From Desulfobacterales bacterium (GTDB lineage: Bacteria > Desulfobacterota > Desulfobacteria > Desulfobacterales > 4be13): DNA of 9,328 nucleotides. Positions 1 to 6,541 of the stretch are shown piece after piece. Below the pieces are notes generated by a model. It made no database searches. It was given only the letters and a program-made list of their open reading frames with translations, and was not told the DNA's origin. The position numbers and the translations under genes are program-made. The stretch covers positions 1 through 9,328 of the forward strand of contig JAOZLU010000249.1 of assembly GCA_029934695.1 (NCBI GenBank). The letters run 5' to 3'. Each line of letters opens with the position of its first letter. Position 1 is the first letter of the stretch.

Positions 1-17
1 CCTTGTGAACTTTCATG

Positions 18-95
18 ATGCAAAAAACCGCTTCGCTTAATTTTTGCACTCCTTGCGAACTTTCATGGGGTAATGCGTTTTTCCCGGGTCCCTTA
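18..95. repeat. 78-bp dispersed repeat, left copy (inverted relative to 5577-5654)
   Basis: The reverse complement of 18-95 matches 5577-5654 over the full 78 bp with only two mismatches that I can count. The two copies are in opposite orientation and bracket the histidine kinase, the 59-aa gene, the flavodiiron gene and the hrb gene. Inside the copy, TGCAAAAA (19-26) can pair with TTTTTGCA (40-47). The sequence CCTTGYGAACTTTCATG occurs at 1-17 and again at 51-67, so a tandem relative seems to continue off the left edge of the window. I see no coding capacity. It looks like a dispersed intergenic palindromic repeat, not the end of a known IS. Confidence 0.85.
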
Positions 96-159
96 CAGCG
101 GCAACAGCCAACTGCAACCCGAGTGACTGTGAGTTCATGCTATCCATTATTATGCAGTT

Positions 160-3030
160 TCAATTTTCGTTTTCATCCAGAATTTCATGTATTTTATGGG
201 AAAGTTCCTTCATTATAATCGGCTTCAACAGAAAACCATTAATACCCAAAGATGATGCTTTCTCTTCAGACATGGCTTCACTGAACCCGGTACAAAGCAA
301 TATTGGAATATCAGAACGTATTTTGGTCAATTCAACTGCAAATTTGTCTCCAGGCATATTCGGCATTTGCATATCAGTAATTACCAAGTCAAATTTTTCA
401 GGTGCTGCACGGAAAAATTCAAGTGCTTCAATACTGTTTGAACGTGAAGTAACTTTGTAGCCAAGGCGTTCCAACATATTTTGTTCCATTTCAATAACAG
501 CTTTTTCATCATCTACAAGCAAAATGTGTTCAGCAGCACCCTGAATTAATGTTTTTGTATGGCTTACCTGTTGTTTTTCAACAATCTCTGCTAATGGCAG
601 ATACACATGGAATTCAGTGCCTTTGCCAAGTTTACTGTACACCTGAATAGCACCATTCATGTTTTTGACAATCCCATGCACAACTGACAATCCCATGCCT
701 GTCCCCTTACCTGTTTCTTTAGTTGTAAAAAACGGATCAAAGATTTTCCTGATTAATTCATTATCCATGCCTTTACCTGTGTCAGATATGCTTAAACAGG
801 CATATGTGCCAGTTTTTATGCCTGGGTCAGACAAATCAGGCTCTTTAAGTTCAACTTCTTTCAGGTTTATTTTCATTTCTCCACCAGTTTCTTCCATGGC
901 ATGATAAGCATTAGTGGCAAGGTTCATTACAATCTGATGTATTTGTATGGGGTCAGCTTTGATTTTACCACAGTCAGGATTGATATTCTGACTGATTTCA
1001 ATTGTTGTAGGAATTGTACACCTGATAAGCTTCAAAGCTTCCCTGATAATGGGCTGCATTTTCATCAGCCTTGCCTCACCTGATTCCTGACGTGAAAATG
1101 TGAGTATCTGCCTGACCAGTTCACTGGCTCTTAGGGAACTGGTATATATCTGGCTGAGGCCATTGCGAAACGGACTGTCTTCAGGCATATCTGCCAACAG
1201 CATTTCTGAATAACCTAAAATGGGAAAAAGAATATTATTAAAATCATGGGCAATGCCGCCTGCAAGAGTTCCGACGGACTCCATTTTCTGAGCCTGTCGG
1301 AGTTGGGATTCTATTTTTTTAAACTCGGTAACATCTCGAAAAATTGCTAATTTTGAAACCGAACCATTTATATTAAATATGGGCGAGTTAGAAATATGAA
1401 AAGTTTTGCCATCTTTATCACTGACAATCTCATGATTTATGGATTCACCTTTTCTGATTTTTTCAAAAACACACCATTGGCATCTTTCATCAAAACCATG
1501 TATCGCTTTGTGACAGACTTCGCCAGAGGCATCATAGCCTGTCCTTTTAATCATAGCCGGATTCATGTACTCAATCTGAAAGTCAGATGAACAAATATAT
1601 ATCGCTTCATCTGTAGATTCCATCATTGCACGGTATTTTTCCTCACTCACATATATCTTTTCCTCCGCATGCTTACGCTCGGTGATATCCTGAGTAACCC
1701 CTATCCCTCGAATACACTCACCTCTTTCATTGAAAACAAGTTCGGCTTTTTCTCTCACCCATTTCTCTTTTCCTTCAACTGACAGGCGATGCTTGATATC
1801 GTAAGGCTGCCCGGTAAAGAATGCTTCCCATTTCGCAGCGACAAATTTTCTGTCATCAGGATGGACACAATTAATAAAAATTTCGTATGTGAGTTCGGTT
1901 CCAAGAGGAATTCCAAATATCTTATAATTTTCATCTGTCCAGCTGAGATTATTCCCTTTGATTTCCAACTCCCATGTACCTATCTGTCCAATTTCCTGGG
2001 CTTTCTGAAGAAAATATTGTTGTTTCTGAAGTGCCTTCTCTGCTATTTTCAGTTTGGTTATATTTTTTCTTAAAAGGTGTTGTCTGTATATTAAAAACAT
2101 GACAACAATCAGGAAAACAATCAGAACTTGTCCCAACAGTTTATAATCAGCAACAGGTTCTTTTATAGAAGGGTGTACCCATTTTCTGAAAATTTCTTTA
2201 GATCTCTGTTCTGAGATATCTGCCAATGCTTTATTTAAAACAGATAACAATATGTTATCATCATCTGATACGGCAATATGCAGATAATATATAAAATCCG
2301 TATATCCTATGATTTGTAAATTATTAAACATATTTTTCGAGATTACATGAGAGGCAACCGGCAGAGTTGCAATTGTAAAGTATGCCTTACCACTGTTTAC
2401 ATATTGAAATGATTCTATATCTCCGCTTGTTTTTATGATTTTCATGTCCGGATACTCTTTTTGCAATTTTGGAATCAGTCCTGAATTTTTTTGTCTTGTC
2501 CATGGCTTATCCATAACCTCATCAAGCCCGGACACTATCGGTTTATCTTTTGCCGCAATTATTGCAAGCGGCAGGCGCAAATAAGGTCTTGTGAATTTTG
2601 CATACTTCTGTCTTGCCGGGCTCTTAATGTAACATGGCAGAATATCCACTTTATAATCTTTTAAATACTGCTGGCCCTCTTTCCAGTTTTTTGTCGGTAT
2701 GTTTTTAAATTTAATATCCAATCTTTTCTCTATCTCTTTTAAGGTATCTATGGCGATGCCTCGCATCTCATTTTTATTTCCATCTTTGGCAAACACTATA
2801 GGTGCCCAATTGGGATTGTTGCACATCGTTACAACTTTTTTGGTTTTCAGATAATTTTGCTCCTCCTCTGTAAGCGTGGATATGAAATCAATCATCTGTT
2901 GCGTCATTTGATTTGATCCGGACAAATCCTGATGAATTATTTTTTTCTCATAACCACTTACGGTGGTTGCAGTTAAAAAAATGGCAAACACGACCGATGA
3001 TATCAGGATTTTGAGAATTTGTTTTAGCAT
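160..3030 (-). CDS. Hybrid sensor histidine kinase: periplasmic solute-binding domain, two PAS domains, kinase core, receiver
   Basis: Membrane sensor kinase, numbered here from the GTG at 3033. An N-terminal hydrophobic export segment lies at 8-27. A periplasmic domain (about 60-290) resembles family 3 solute-binding proteins, so the likely input is a small molecule such as an amino acid. A transmembrane helix follows (about 299-316), then a short coiled coil, PAS 1 (about 343-455) and PAS 2 (about 463-575). PAS 2 has C507, C518 and C521, a cysteine pattern known in some PAS domains. The kinase core has H596 in the H-box (IAHDFNN), N704/N708 in the N-box, D751 in DTGKG and a GKGTGMGL lid at 775-782. 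The C-terminal receiver has D841/D842, phospho-acceptor D887, T915 and K937, so both modules look catalytically complete. I prefer ATG at 3030 because AAAGG is 5 nt upstream of it but only 2 nt from the GTG at 3033. No DNA-binding response regulator is adjacent, so the output partner is elsewhere. Parts look more AT-rich than the hrb-flavodiiron genes. Confidence 0.95.
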   Translation of the reverse strand: MLKQILKILISSVVFAIFLTATTVSGYEKKIIHQDLSGSNQMTQQMIDFISTLTEEEQNYLKTKKVVTMCNNPNWAPIVFAKDGNKNEMRGIAIDTLKEIEKRLDIKFKNIPTKNWKEGQQYLKDYKVDILPCYIKSPARQKYAKFTRPYLRLPLAIIAAKDKPIVSGLDEVMDKPWTRQKNSGLIPKLQKEYPDMKIIKTSGDIESFQYVNSGKAYFTIATLPVASHVISKNMFNNLQIIGYTDFIYYLHIAVSDDDNILLSVLNKALADISEQRSKEIFRKWVHPSIKEPVADYKLLGQVLIVFLIVVMFLIYRQHLLRKNITKLKIAEKALQKQQYFLQKAQEIGQIGTWELEIKGNNLSWTDENYKIFGIPLGTELTYEIFINCVHPDDRKFVAAKWEAFFTGQPYDIKHRLSVEGKEKWVREKAELVFNERGECIRGIGVTQDITERKHAEEKIYVSEEKYRAMMESTDEAIYICSSDFQIEYMNPAMIKRTGYDASGEVCHKAIHGFDERCQWCVFEKIRKGESINHEIVSDKDGKTFHISNSPIFNINGSVSKLAIFRDVTEFKKIESQLRQAQKMESVGTLAGGIAHDFNNILFPILGYSEMLLADMPEDSPFRNGLSQIYTSSLRASELVRQILTFSRQESGEARLMKMQPIIREALKLIRCTIPTTIEISQNINPDCGKIKADPIQIHQIVMNLATNAYHAMEETGGEMKINLKEVELKEPDLSDPGIKTGTYACLSISDTGKGMDNELIRKIFDPFFTTKETGKGTGMGLSVVHGIVKNMNGAIQVYSKLGKGTEFHVYLPLAEIVEKQQVSHTKTLIQGAAEHILLVDDEKAVIEMEQNMLERLGYKVTSRSNSIEALEFFRAAPEKFDLVITDMQMPNMPGDKFAVELTKIRSDIPILLCTGFSEAMSEEKASSLGINGFLLKPIIMKELSHKIHEILDENEN

Positions 3031-3112
3031 CACAACCTTTCAAATTGGATTTATAAAAATTGATTTTTGAAGCAGAACATTTGCCAAAAGCCACTGTGGT
3101 GTTATCTTCAAC

Positions 3113-3199
3113 AGAGTTGTTCCCAAATAAATACTGACTCAATAAAAACAAATGGTTAAAAGTCTTAAAGCCCAAAAAAACTTATTTGGGAACAACTCT
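3113..3199. repeat. 18-bp perfect inverted repeat with 51-bp spacer
   Basis: AGAGTTGTTCCCAAATAA (3113-3130) is the exact reverse complement of 3182-3199. AAC occurs immediately outside both arms (3110-3112 and 3200-3202), a possible but very weak 3-bp target duplication. The repeat lies upstream of the histidine kinase start at 3030, in the gap before the next gene. There is no T-run after the right arm, so it is not a clear terminator. It could be a tiny mobile element, a transcript hairpin in the kinase leader, or a two-half operator. The sequence does not decide between these. Confidence 0.7.
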
Positions 3200-3215
3200 A
3201 ACGATCATAATCTGT

Positions 3216-3367
3216 CTGATTATAATAGATTCAGGGGAGGCTCCCGCACCTGCCCTCAGACAGATCCGGGAACGTGCAGGTTCCCCGGGTTTAAGCTTTG
3301 TGGCCTTTGTGCCCCCTTTGTGTCCTTTGTGGTTAAAAAGGTGCTGATTTCAGGCATCCCCTAAAAG
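3216..3367. mobile_element. Decayed copy of the palindromic miniature element seen at 8444-8634
   Basis: Bases 3216-3238 match the left terminal repeat at 8444-8466 at 20 of 23 positions. Near the other end, the reverse complement of 3350-3364 shares TTTAGGGGATGCCTG with 8458-8472. The outer part of the right terminal repeat is missing, where the sequence runs directly into the 59-aa gene. The interior is unrelated to the 8444 copy. It holds a GC-rich imperfect palindrome and four TTTGTG-type units at 3296-3332. No ORF with recognisable protein content is present, so if mobile it depended on a transposase elsewhere. Confidence 0.6.
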
Positions 3368-3540
3368 CCTTCAAATTCATCGTGTGTCATATATCCTGCG
3401 AATCGCATGATTTCCTCCGTGTCCGTGTCATCACGGACCGTTTCCAGACCCAGCCTGAAAAAATATATGAAATTATAAAGTTCCGGCAGCCTGTCTTTCG
3501 GAACAAGCCTGATTTCTTCCATGGCTTGGGATAATTCCAT
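3361..3540 (-). CDS. Small antitoxin-like protein, probably truncated at its C-terminus
   Basis: A 59-residue acidic helical protein. The stretch RLPELYNFIYFFRLGLE is reminiscent of short antitoxin-like proteins that contain a LPE-x-hydrophobic helix; I do not recognise a named family with certainty. A longer frame begins at 3711, but it would overlap the flavodiiron gene and the attC-like hairpin. ATG at 3540 is a better start, with AGGA about 10 nt upstream and a start 35 bp beyond the hairpin. The last codons read ...EFEGF-TAG, and this TAG is formed by the first bases of the miniature element (the CTA of CCCCTAAA on the plus strand). The natural C-terminus was therefore probably lost to that insertion. 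No toxin partner is adjacent. Confidence 0.6.
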   Translation of the reverse strand: MELSQAMEEIRLVPKDRLPELYNFIYFFRLGLETVRDDTDTEEIMRFAGYMTHDEFEGF

Positions 3541-3575
3541 AGTTTGTAATTCCTGATTTGACAGTCTGATTTGAC

Positions 3576-3632
3576 GGCATAACGCTAAAATAAGCAGTGC
3601 TTTTTGTGTCCGCTTAATTTTTTTGTTATGCC
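3576..3632 (-). other. attC: Integron attC-like recombination site, compact (57 bp)
   Basis: On the minus strand the order matches an attC site. R'' GGCATAAC (3632-3625) is followed by a 5-nt spacer, L'' AATTAAGC (3619-3612), a 16-nt terminal segment, L' GCTTATT (3595-3589), a 5-nt spacer and R' GTTATGCC (3583-3576). R'' and R' pair perfectly over 8 bp, the two spacers are equal and unpaired, and L''/L' pair over 7 bp with one extrahelical base (the T at 3616 on the minus strand) on the L'' side, as in known attC sites. It begins 18 bp past the flavodiiron stop codon and ends 35 bp before the next ATG, the usual cassette layout. No U-run follows, which argues against a terminator. Confidence is limited because no integrase is visible and the fold was done by eye. 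Confidence 0.65.
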
Positions 3633-3649
3633 ATGCAAAAAAGTGCCCT

Positions 3650-4840
3650 TTATGCTGAATTTTCAGCAAATTCTTTTCCATACGCAATACACTTTTCCAT
3701 ACTGTCATCATCAGGATTCCAATTCACTTTGAGAACATCATCCACCATCTCAAATCCGGATGATTCCAAACTGTCAGAAATGATTTTGGCAGACTCGCCA
3801 CTCCATCCGTAGCAACCGAATGCGGCAGCTTTCTTTTTCCTGAATTTCAGTCCCTTTATCAGTTCAAGGATGGCGGCCACAGATGTCAGGATGCCTCTGT
3901 TGACTGTCGGAGAACCCACAATGATGCCTTTGGATTTGAAAATTTCCGTGATCACATCATTCTTGTCTCTTTTTTCAAGATGAAGAAGCTTGACATTGAC
4001 TTCTTTATCAGATTCCCTGATCCCTTTTGCAATGCACTCTGCCACCTTGCGCGTACCGTTCCACATGGTGTCATAAATGACTGTGATCTGATTCTCCTGG
4101 TAATTGTCAGCCCACTTCAGATATTGCTCAACAATCTGCTCAGGATGATCTCTCCAGATCATGCCGTGGGACGGACAGATCATGTCAAGCGGAAGATTCA
4201 GTGACAGCACCTCCTTTATTTTCTTCGTAGCCATCGGACTGAACGGGGTCAGTATGTTTGCATAGTATTTGATGCATTCCGCATACAGTTCCGCCTGGTC
4301 AACCAGGTCGTTGTACATCAGTTCGGAAGCATAATGATGTCCGAAGGCATCGTTGCTGAAAAGCAGATTGTCTCCCGTCAGATAGCAGAGCATGCTGTCA
4401 GGCCAGTGGAGCATGGCCATCTCGACAAAAACCAGATCCTTGTTTCCCAGGCTCAGTGTGTCGCCGGTCTTGACAACATTGAAGTTCCAGTCCTGATGAT
4501 ATTGCCCTTTCAACGATTTAAGTCCGTTTTTCGTGCAATATATCGGCGTGTCAGGGATATGGCGCATAAGTTCCGGCAGCGCGCCGCTATGGTCGGGTTC
4601 CGCATGATTTGCGATCACATAATCAATTTTGCCAAGGTCCGTCTCCTTGGCGAGGTTTTCAACGAACTCCTTTGAATAAGGCCCCCATATCGTGTCAATC
4701 AGAGCGGTCTTCTCTTCTCTGATCAGATACGAGTTGTAAGTCGAACCTCTGTGGGTCGAGTATTCATAGCCATGAAATCTTTCAAGCTCCCAGTCAATTT
4801 TGCCGACCCAGTAAACATTGTTCTTAATGTTAAAACTCAT
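3650..4840 (-). CDS. fprA: Flavodiiron protein (A-type flavoprotein; rubredoxin:oxygen oxidoreductase / NO reductase)
   Basis: A cytoplasmic oxygen- and NO-scavenging enzyme that reduces O2 to water or NO to N2O with electrons from rubredoxin. The 396 residues match the usual length. The N-terminal beta-lactamase-like domain (about 1-250) carries the di-iron ligands H79, E81, D83, H84 (HAEPDH), H145, D164 and H225, almost the same spacing as in Desulfovibrio gigas ROO. The C-terminal flavodoxin-like domain (about 252-396) binds FMN; YDTMWNGT (256-263) forms the phosphate loop and GSPTVNRG (309-316) and GCYGWSGE (342-349) line the flavin site. A strong AAGGAG (4848-4853) lies 7 nt before the ATG, in an 18-bp gap after the rubredoxin gene, so the two are co-transcribed and the electron donor is encoded first. 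All key residues are intact. Whether O2 or NO is the main substrate cannot be told from the sequence. Confidence 0.97.
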   Translation of the reverse strand: MSFNIKNNVYWVGKIDWELERFHGYEYSTHRGSTYNSYLIREEKTALIDTIWGPYSKEFVENLAKETDLGKIDYVIANHAEPDHSGALPELMRHIPDTPIYCTKNGLKSLKGQYHQDWNFNVVKTGDTLSLGNKDLVFVEMAMLHWPDSMLCYLTGDNLLFSNDAFGHHYASELMYNDLVDQAELYAECIKYYANILTPFSPMATKKIKEVLSLNLPLDMICPSHGMIWRDHPEQIVEQYLKWADNYQENQITVIYDTMWNGTRKVAECIAKGIRESDKEVNVKLLHLEKRDKNDVITEIFKSKGIIVGSPTVNRGILTSVAAILELIKGLKFRKKKAAAFGCYGWSGESAKIISDSLESSGFEMVDDVLKVNWNPDDDSMEKCIAYGKEFAENSA

Positions 4841-4858
4841 GATAAGTCTCCTTTATGC

Positions 4859-5551
4859 TTATTCCTGCTTTTCAAATTCATCTTTTGACACGCCACATGT
4901 CGGGCATATCCAGTCATCAGGCAAATCCTCAAACACTGTCCCGGGTTTTATTCCCGCGTCCTCGTCGCCTTCCTCAGGGGTATAGACATAGCCGCACACT
5001 TTGCAAACATGCCTGTTCATCCTGCCGGCTCCTTCTGTTCTGATGTCAGCCTCAACATAGTGAGGCGCGCTTTTCGGTGACCTGCCGCCTCTGACGTTAT
5101 GATAATACGCATAAGTCATCGGGTTCTCATCAGACAGAATGTCGCCGTTTACAACTTTGCCGACAAACAGGGTATGGCTGCCCATATCCATCTGACTGAT
5201 CAGTTCAAGTTCCAGACAGGCCACGACAGAGTCAAGAACTGTCGGACAACGGTTTTCACCGGTACTGCAACTGATCTCCTCAAATTTGTCGGTGTCACGT
5301 CCGGATTTGTAGCCAAAATTCCCTATGAGGTTCATGGGAGCATCCTCCGACAGAACCGAAATTGTGAAAACCCTGCTTTTCTCAATGAACTCATGTGTGA
5401 GGTTGTTCTGATTCACACATACGCCAATCGTGATCGGCTCAGAAGTCAGTTGAAGCACGGCGTTGACGATCTGCCCGTTGACTCTGTCTTCGTTTTTGGA
5501 TGTCAGTATGTACATCCCGTAACTGATTTTATGCAAAGCGTTTTTATTCAC
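4859..5551 (-). CDS. hrb: Flavin reductase-rubredoxin fusion (high molecular weight rubredoxin)
   Basis: A 230-residue electron carrier that should feed the flavodiiron protein. Residues about 1-155 form a flavin-reductase-like split-barrel domain that binds FMN and would accept electrons from NAD(P)H. Residues about 178-228 are a rubredoxin with the iron ligands C183, C186, C216 and C219 in CKVCGY and CPTCGV. This is the architecture of Hrb from Moorella, which serves as NADH:FprA oxidoreductase and is likewise encoded beside fprA. The start is GTG at 5551, fixed by AGGAGG (5558-5563) 6 nt upstream; no good in-frame ATG with a ribosome site exists. A dispersed repeat begins only 25 bp upstream of the start, so the operon promoter must lie within or beyond that repeat. 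Confidence 0.95.
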   Translation of the reverse strand: MNKNALHKISYGMYILTSKNEDRVNGQIVNAVLQLTSEPITIGVCVNQNNLTHEFIEKSRVFTISVLSEDAPMNLIGNFGYKSGRDTDKFEEISCSTGENRCPTVLDSVVACLELELISQMDMGSHTLFVGKVVNGDILSDENPMTYAYYHNVRGGRSPKSAPHYVEADIRTEGAGRMNRHVCKVCGYVYTPEEGDEDAGIKPGTVFEDLPDDWICPTCGVSKDEFEKQE

Positions 5552-5557
5552 AGTCTT

Positions 5558-5563
5558 CCTCCT
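5558..5563 (-). promoter_or_regulatory. Ribosome binding site that sets the GTG start of hrb
   Basis: A full AGGAGG on the minus strand sits 6 nt before GTG at 5551. It is the strongest Shine-Dalgarno match in the window together with AAGGAG of the flavodiiron gene (4848-4853), which fits high expression of this pair. Confidence 0.85.
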
Positions 5564-5576
5564 CTGTACATCGTTT

Positions 5577-5654
5577 TAAGGGACCCGGAAAAAACGCATT
5601 ACCCCATGAAAGTTCGCAAGGAGTGCAAAAATTAAGCGAAGCGATTTTTTGCAT
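5577..5654. repeat. 78-bp dispersed repeat, right copy
   Basis: Inverted partner of 18-95 with two mismatches in 78 bp. In this copy the hairpin potential extends further: GGAAAAAACGCATT (from about 5587) pairs with AATGCGTTTTTTCC (ending about 5683). Inside this outer stem are a TGCAAAAA/TTTTTTGCA stem and a small CCCGC-ACAG-GCGGG hairpin (5655-5668). GAGTTC-type satellites continue to about 5715. The element therefore lies in the leader or promoter region of the hrb-flavodiiron operon. Confidence 0.85.
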
Positions 5655-5699
5655 CCCGCACAGGCGGGACAATGCGTTTTTTCCGAGTTCCTAAGTTAC

Positions 5700-5945
5700 T
5701 GATTTTATGTTCCCGAGTTCTGATGATGTTGTTCACCTGTGCATATGTGGTCAGCATGTCATCATCAAAGCTCCTTTCTGTCTGAACAACTGTCAGACAA
5801 AAGCAGATTTCCTATGATCTGATCATGGTAAGCATCATTTTGAATCAACATCGGCGGGAACAGCTCCGAAAGAATTGAATGTAAAAAAGGGGATTGCTGA
5901 GAGAATTAAAAAAAATACTTTAAGGGTTCTTCGTTCATTTTTCAT
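5700..5945 (-). pseudogene. Remnant of a small secreted protein gene (signal peptide intact, body frameshifted)
   Basis: ATG at 5945 has AAAGGA about 8 nt upstream and opens a classic signal peptide: basic MKNERRTLK, then VFFLILSAIPFFTF, then a small-residue cleavage region near NSFGA. The frame stops at TGA 5835-5837 after 36 residues. Removing one A from the AAAA run just before the stop continues the frame as NDAYHDQIIGNLLLSDSCSDRKEL. A second frame change at about 5770 continues as FDDDMLTTYAQVNNIIRT. The tail then runs into the dispersed repeat. These pieces read as one small exported protein broken by two frameshifts and truncated by the repeat. I cannot name the family. The alternative is a 36-aa leader-like peptide, which is less likely because the other two frames continue plausibly. 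Confidence 0.55.
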
Positions 5946-5984
5946 TACCAATATCCTTTCATCTCTTAAAAAAATAGCAAGGGC

Positions 5985-6339
5985 ACCGGGTAGCGCAGGA
6001 GCTTTTCAGCTCCTTGCCCCCTGAGAACCGTACAGGCAGGTTTCCCGGCATACGGCTCAGCCCCCTGTAAACCTTTGTCTTACCAAAGGCCGGCGGAGCA
6101 ACATTCACGTATGGCCACGTTACAGAACCATAACCTGTCCGCATACCTTTTGGTCCAAGCCTGTCAGCCTCTTTAGCTTGCTCTCTTGACGACGCTGCAA
6201 ATGTTCGCTTATGCCAATCCTGATTCTCCATCTCAGCCCTCACCCGGCTCAGGCTGCCCGGAGGGTGTCCGTCTCACGATTTTCACCCCGGCTGTTGCCA
6301 GCCTTCGGTACATTGTCGGAAGGCTGGCAACACCCGCAC
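5985..6339 (-). ncRNA. Group II intron RNA without an encoded reverse transcriptase (ORF-less or deleted)
   Basis: Domain V is the 34-nt segment 6058-6025: GAGCCGTA pairs with TACGGTTC, the AGC catalytic triad is in place, and a GAAA tetraloop sits at positions 15-18, matching the consensus length and layout. One or two mismatches lie in the upper stem. Domain VI follows directly: a 7-bp stem AGGAGCT/AGCTCCT capped by GAAA, with a likely bulged branch-point A at 5991 in CTACCC, giving a 3' end near 5985. The best 5' end is GTGCGGGTG at 6339, matching the GTGYG consensus, with a 13-bp stem at 6294-6331 and a GGGGTGAAAATC motif about 50 nt in, as expected for domain I. At about 355 nt it has no room for the intron-encoded protein. 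The ends are approximate, especially the 3' end. Frames running through it are not protein genes. Confidence 0.75.
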
Positions 6340-6450
6340 GGATGCACCGTACACGCATGCCTTCCTAAGATACCGGCAGTGAAATACCGGGTCTGGTCAG
6401 CAACATACTGAAATTGCAGCCAGACAATAACTGATGCGACTTCGTGGCGC

Positions 6451-6541
6451 AAATAACGCCTGAAATAAGCGGCGGGGCGGATTAACCCCGCAACTTCGTT
6501 AACCGACAAGTAGCCCCGTCCGCTTCATTTGAGGGTTATAT
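6451..6541 (-). other. attC: Integron attC-like recombination site (91 bp) at the end of the ORF6N gene
   Basis: On the minus strand: R'' ATATAAC (6541-6535), 5-nt spacer, L'' AATGAAGCGG (6529-6520), a long terminal segment, L' CCGCTTATT (6472-6464), 6-nt spacer and R' GTTATTT (6457-6451). L'' and L' pair over 9 bp with one extrahelical G in L''. The stem is prolonged by ACGGGGC/GCCCCG with one extra base, and R''/R' pair over 5 bp (ATAAC/GTTAT). The 3' half CCGCTTATTTCAGGCGTTAT is close to the familiar attC half. The TAA stop of the upstream gene (6536-6538) lies inside R'', as is common for cassettes. It has the same orientation as the site at 3576-3632. Confidence 0.6.

Noticed and set aside
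3113..3199. Rho-independent terminator
   Set aside because: The loop is 51 nt, the stem is not GC-rich and no T-run follows either arm.
3541..3711. Longer N-terminus of the 59-aa gene, starting at 3711
   Set aside because: It would overlap the flavodiiron gene and translate the attC-like hairpin, and it lacks a good ribosome site. ATG 3540 fits better.
5099..5635. 178-codon plus-strand frame opposite hrb
   Set aside because: It is antisense to a well-supported gene and its translation shows no domain; it is a shadow frame.
5959..6509. Two minus-strand frames (94 and 86 codons) across 5959-6243 and 6249-6509
   Set aside because: The first runs through group II domain V and VI, and the second through the intron 5' end and the attC-like hairpin. 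RNA and site structure explain the bases better than a protein.
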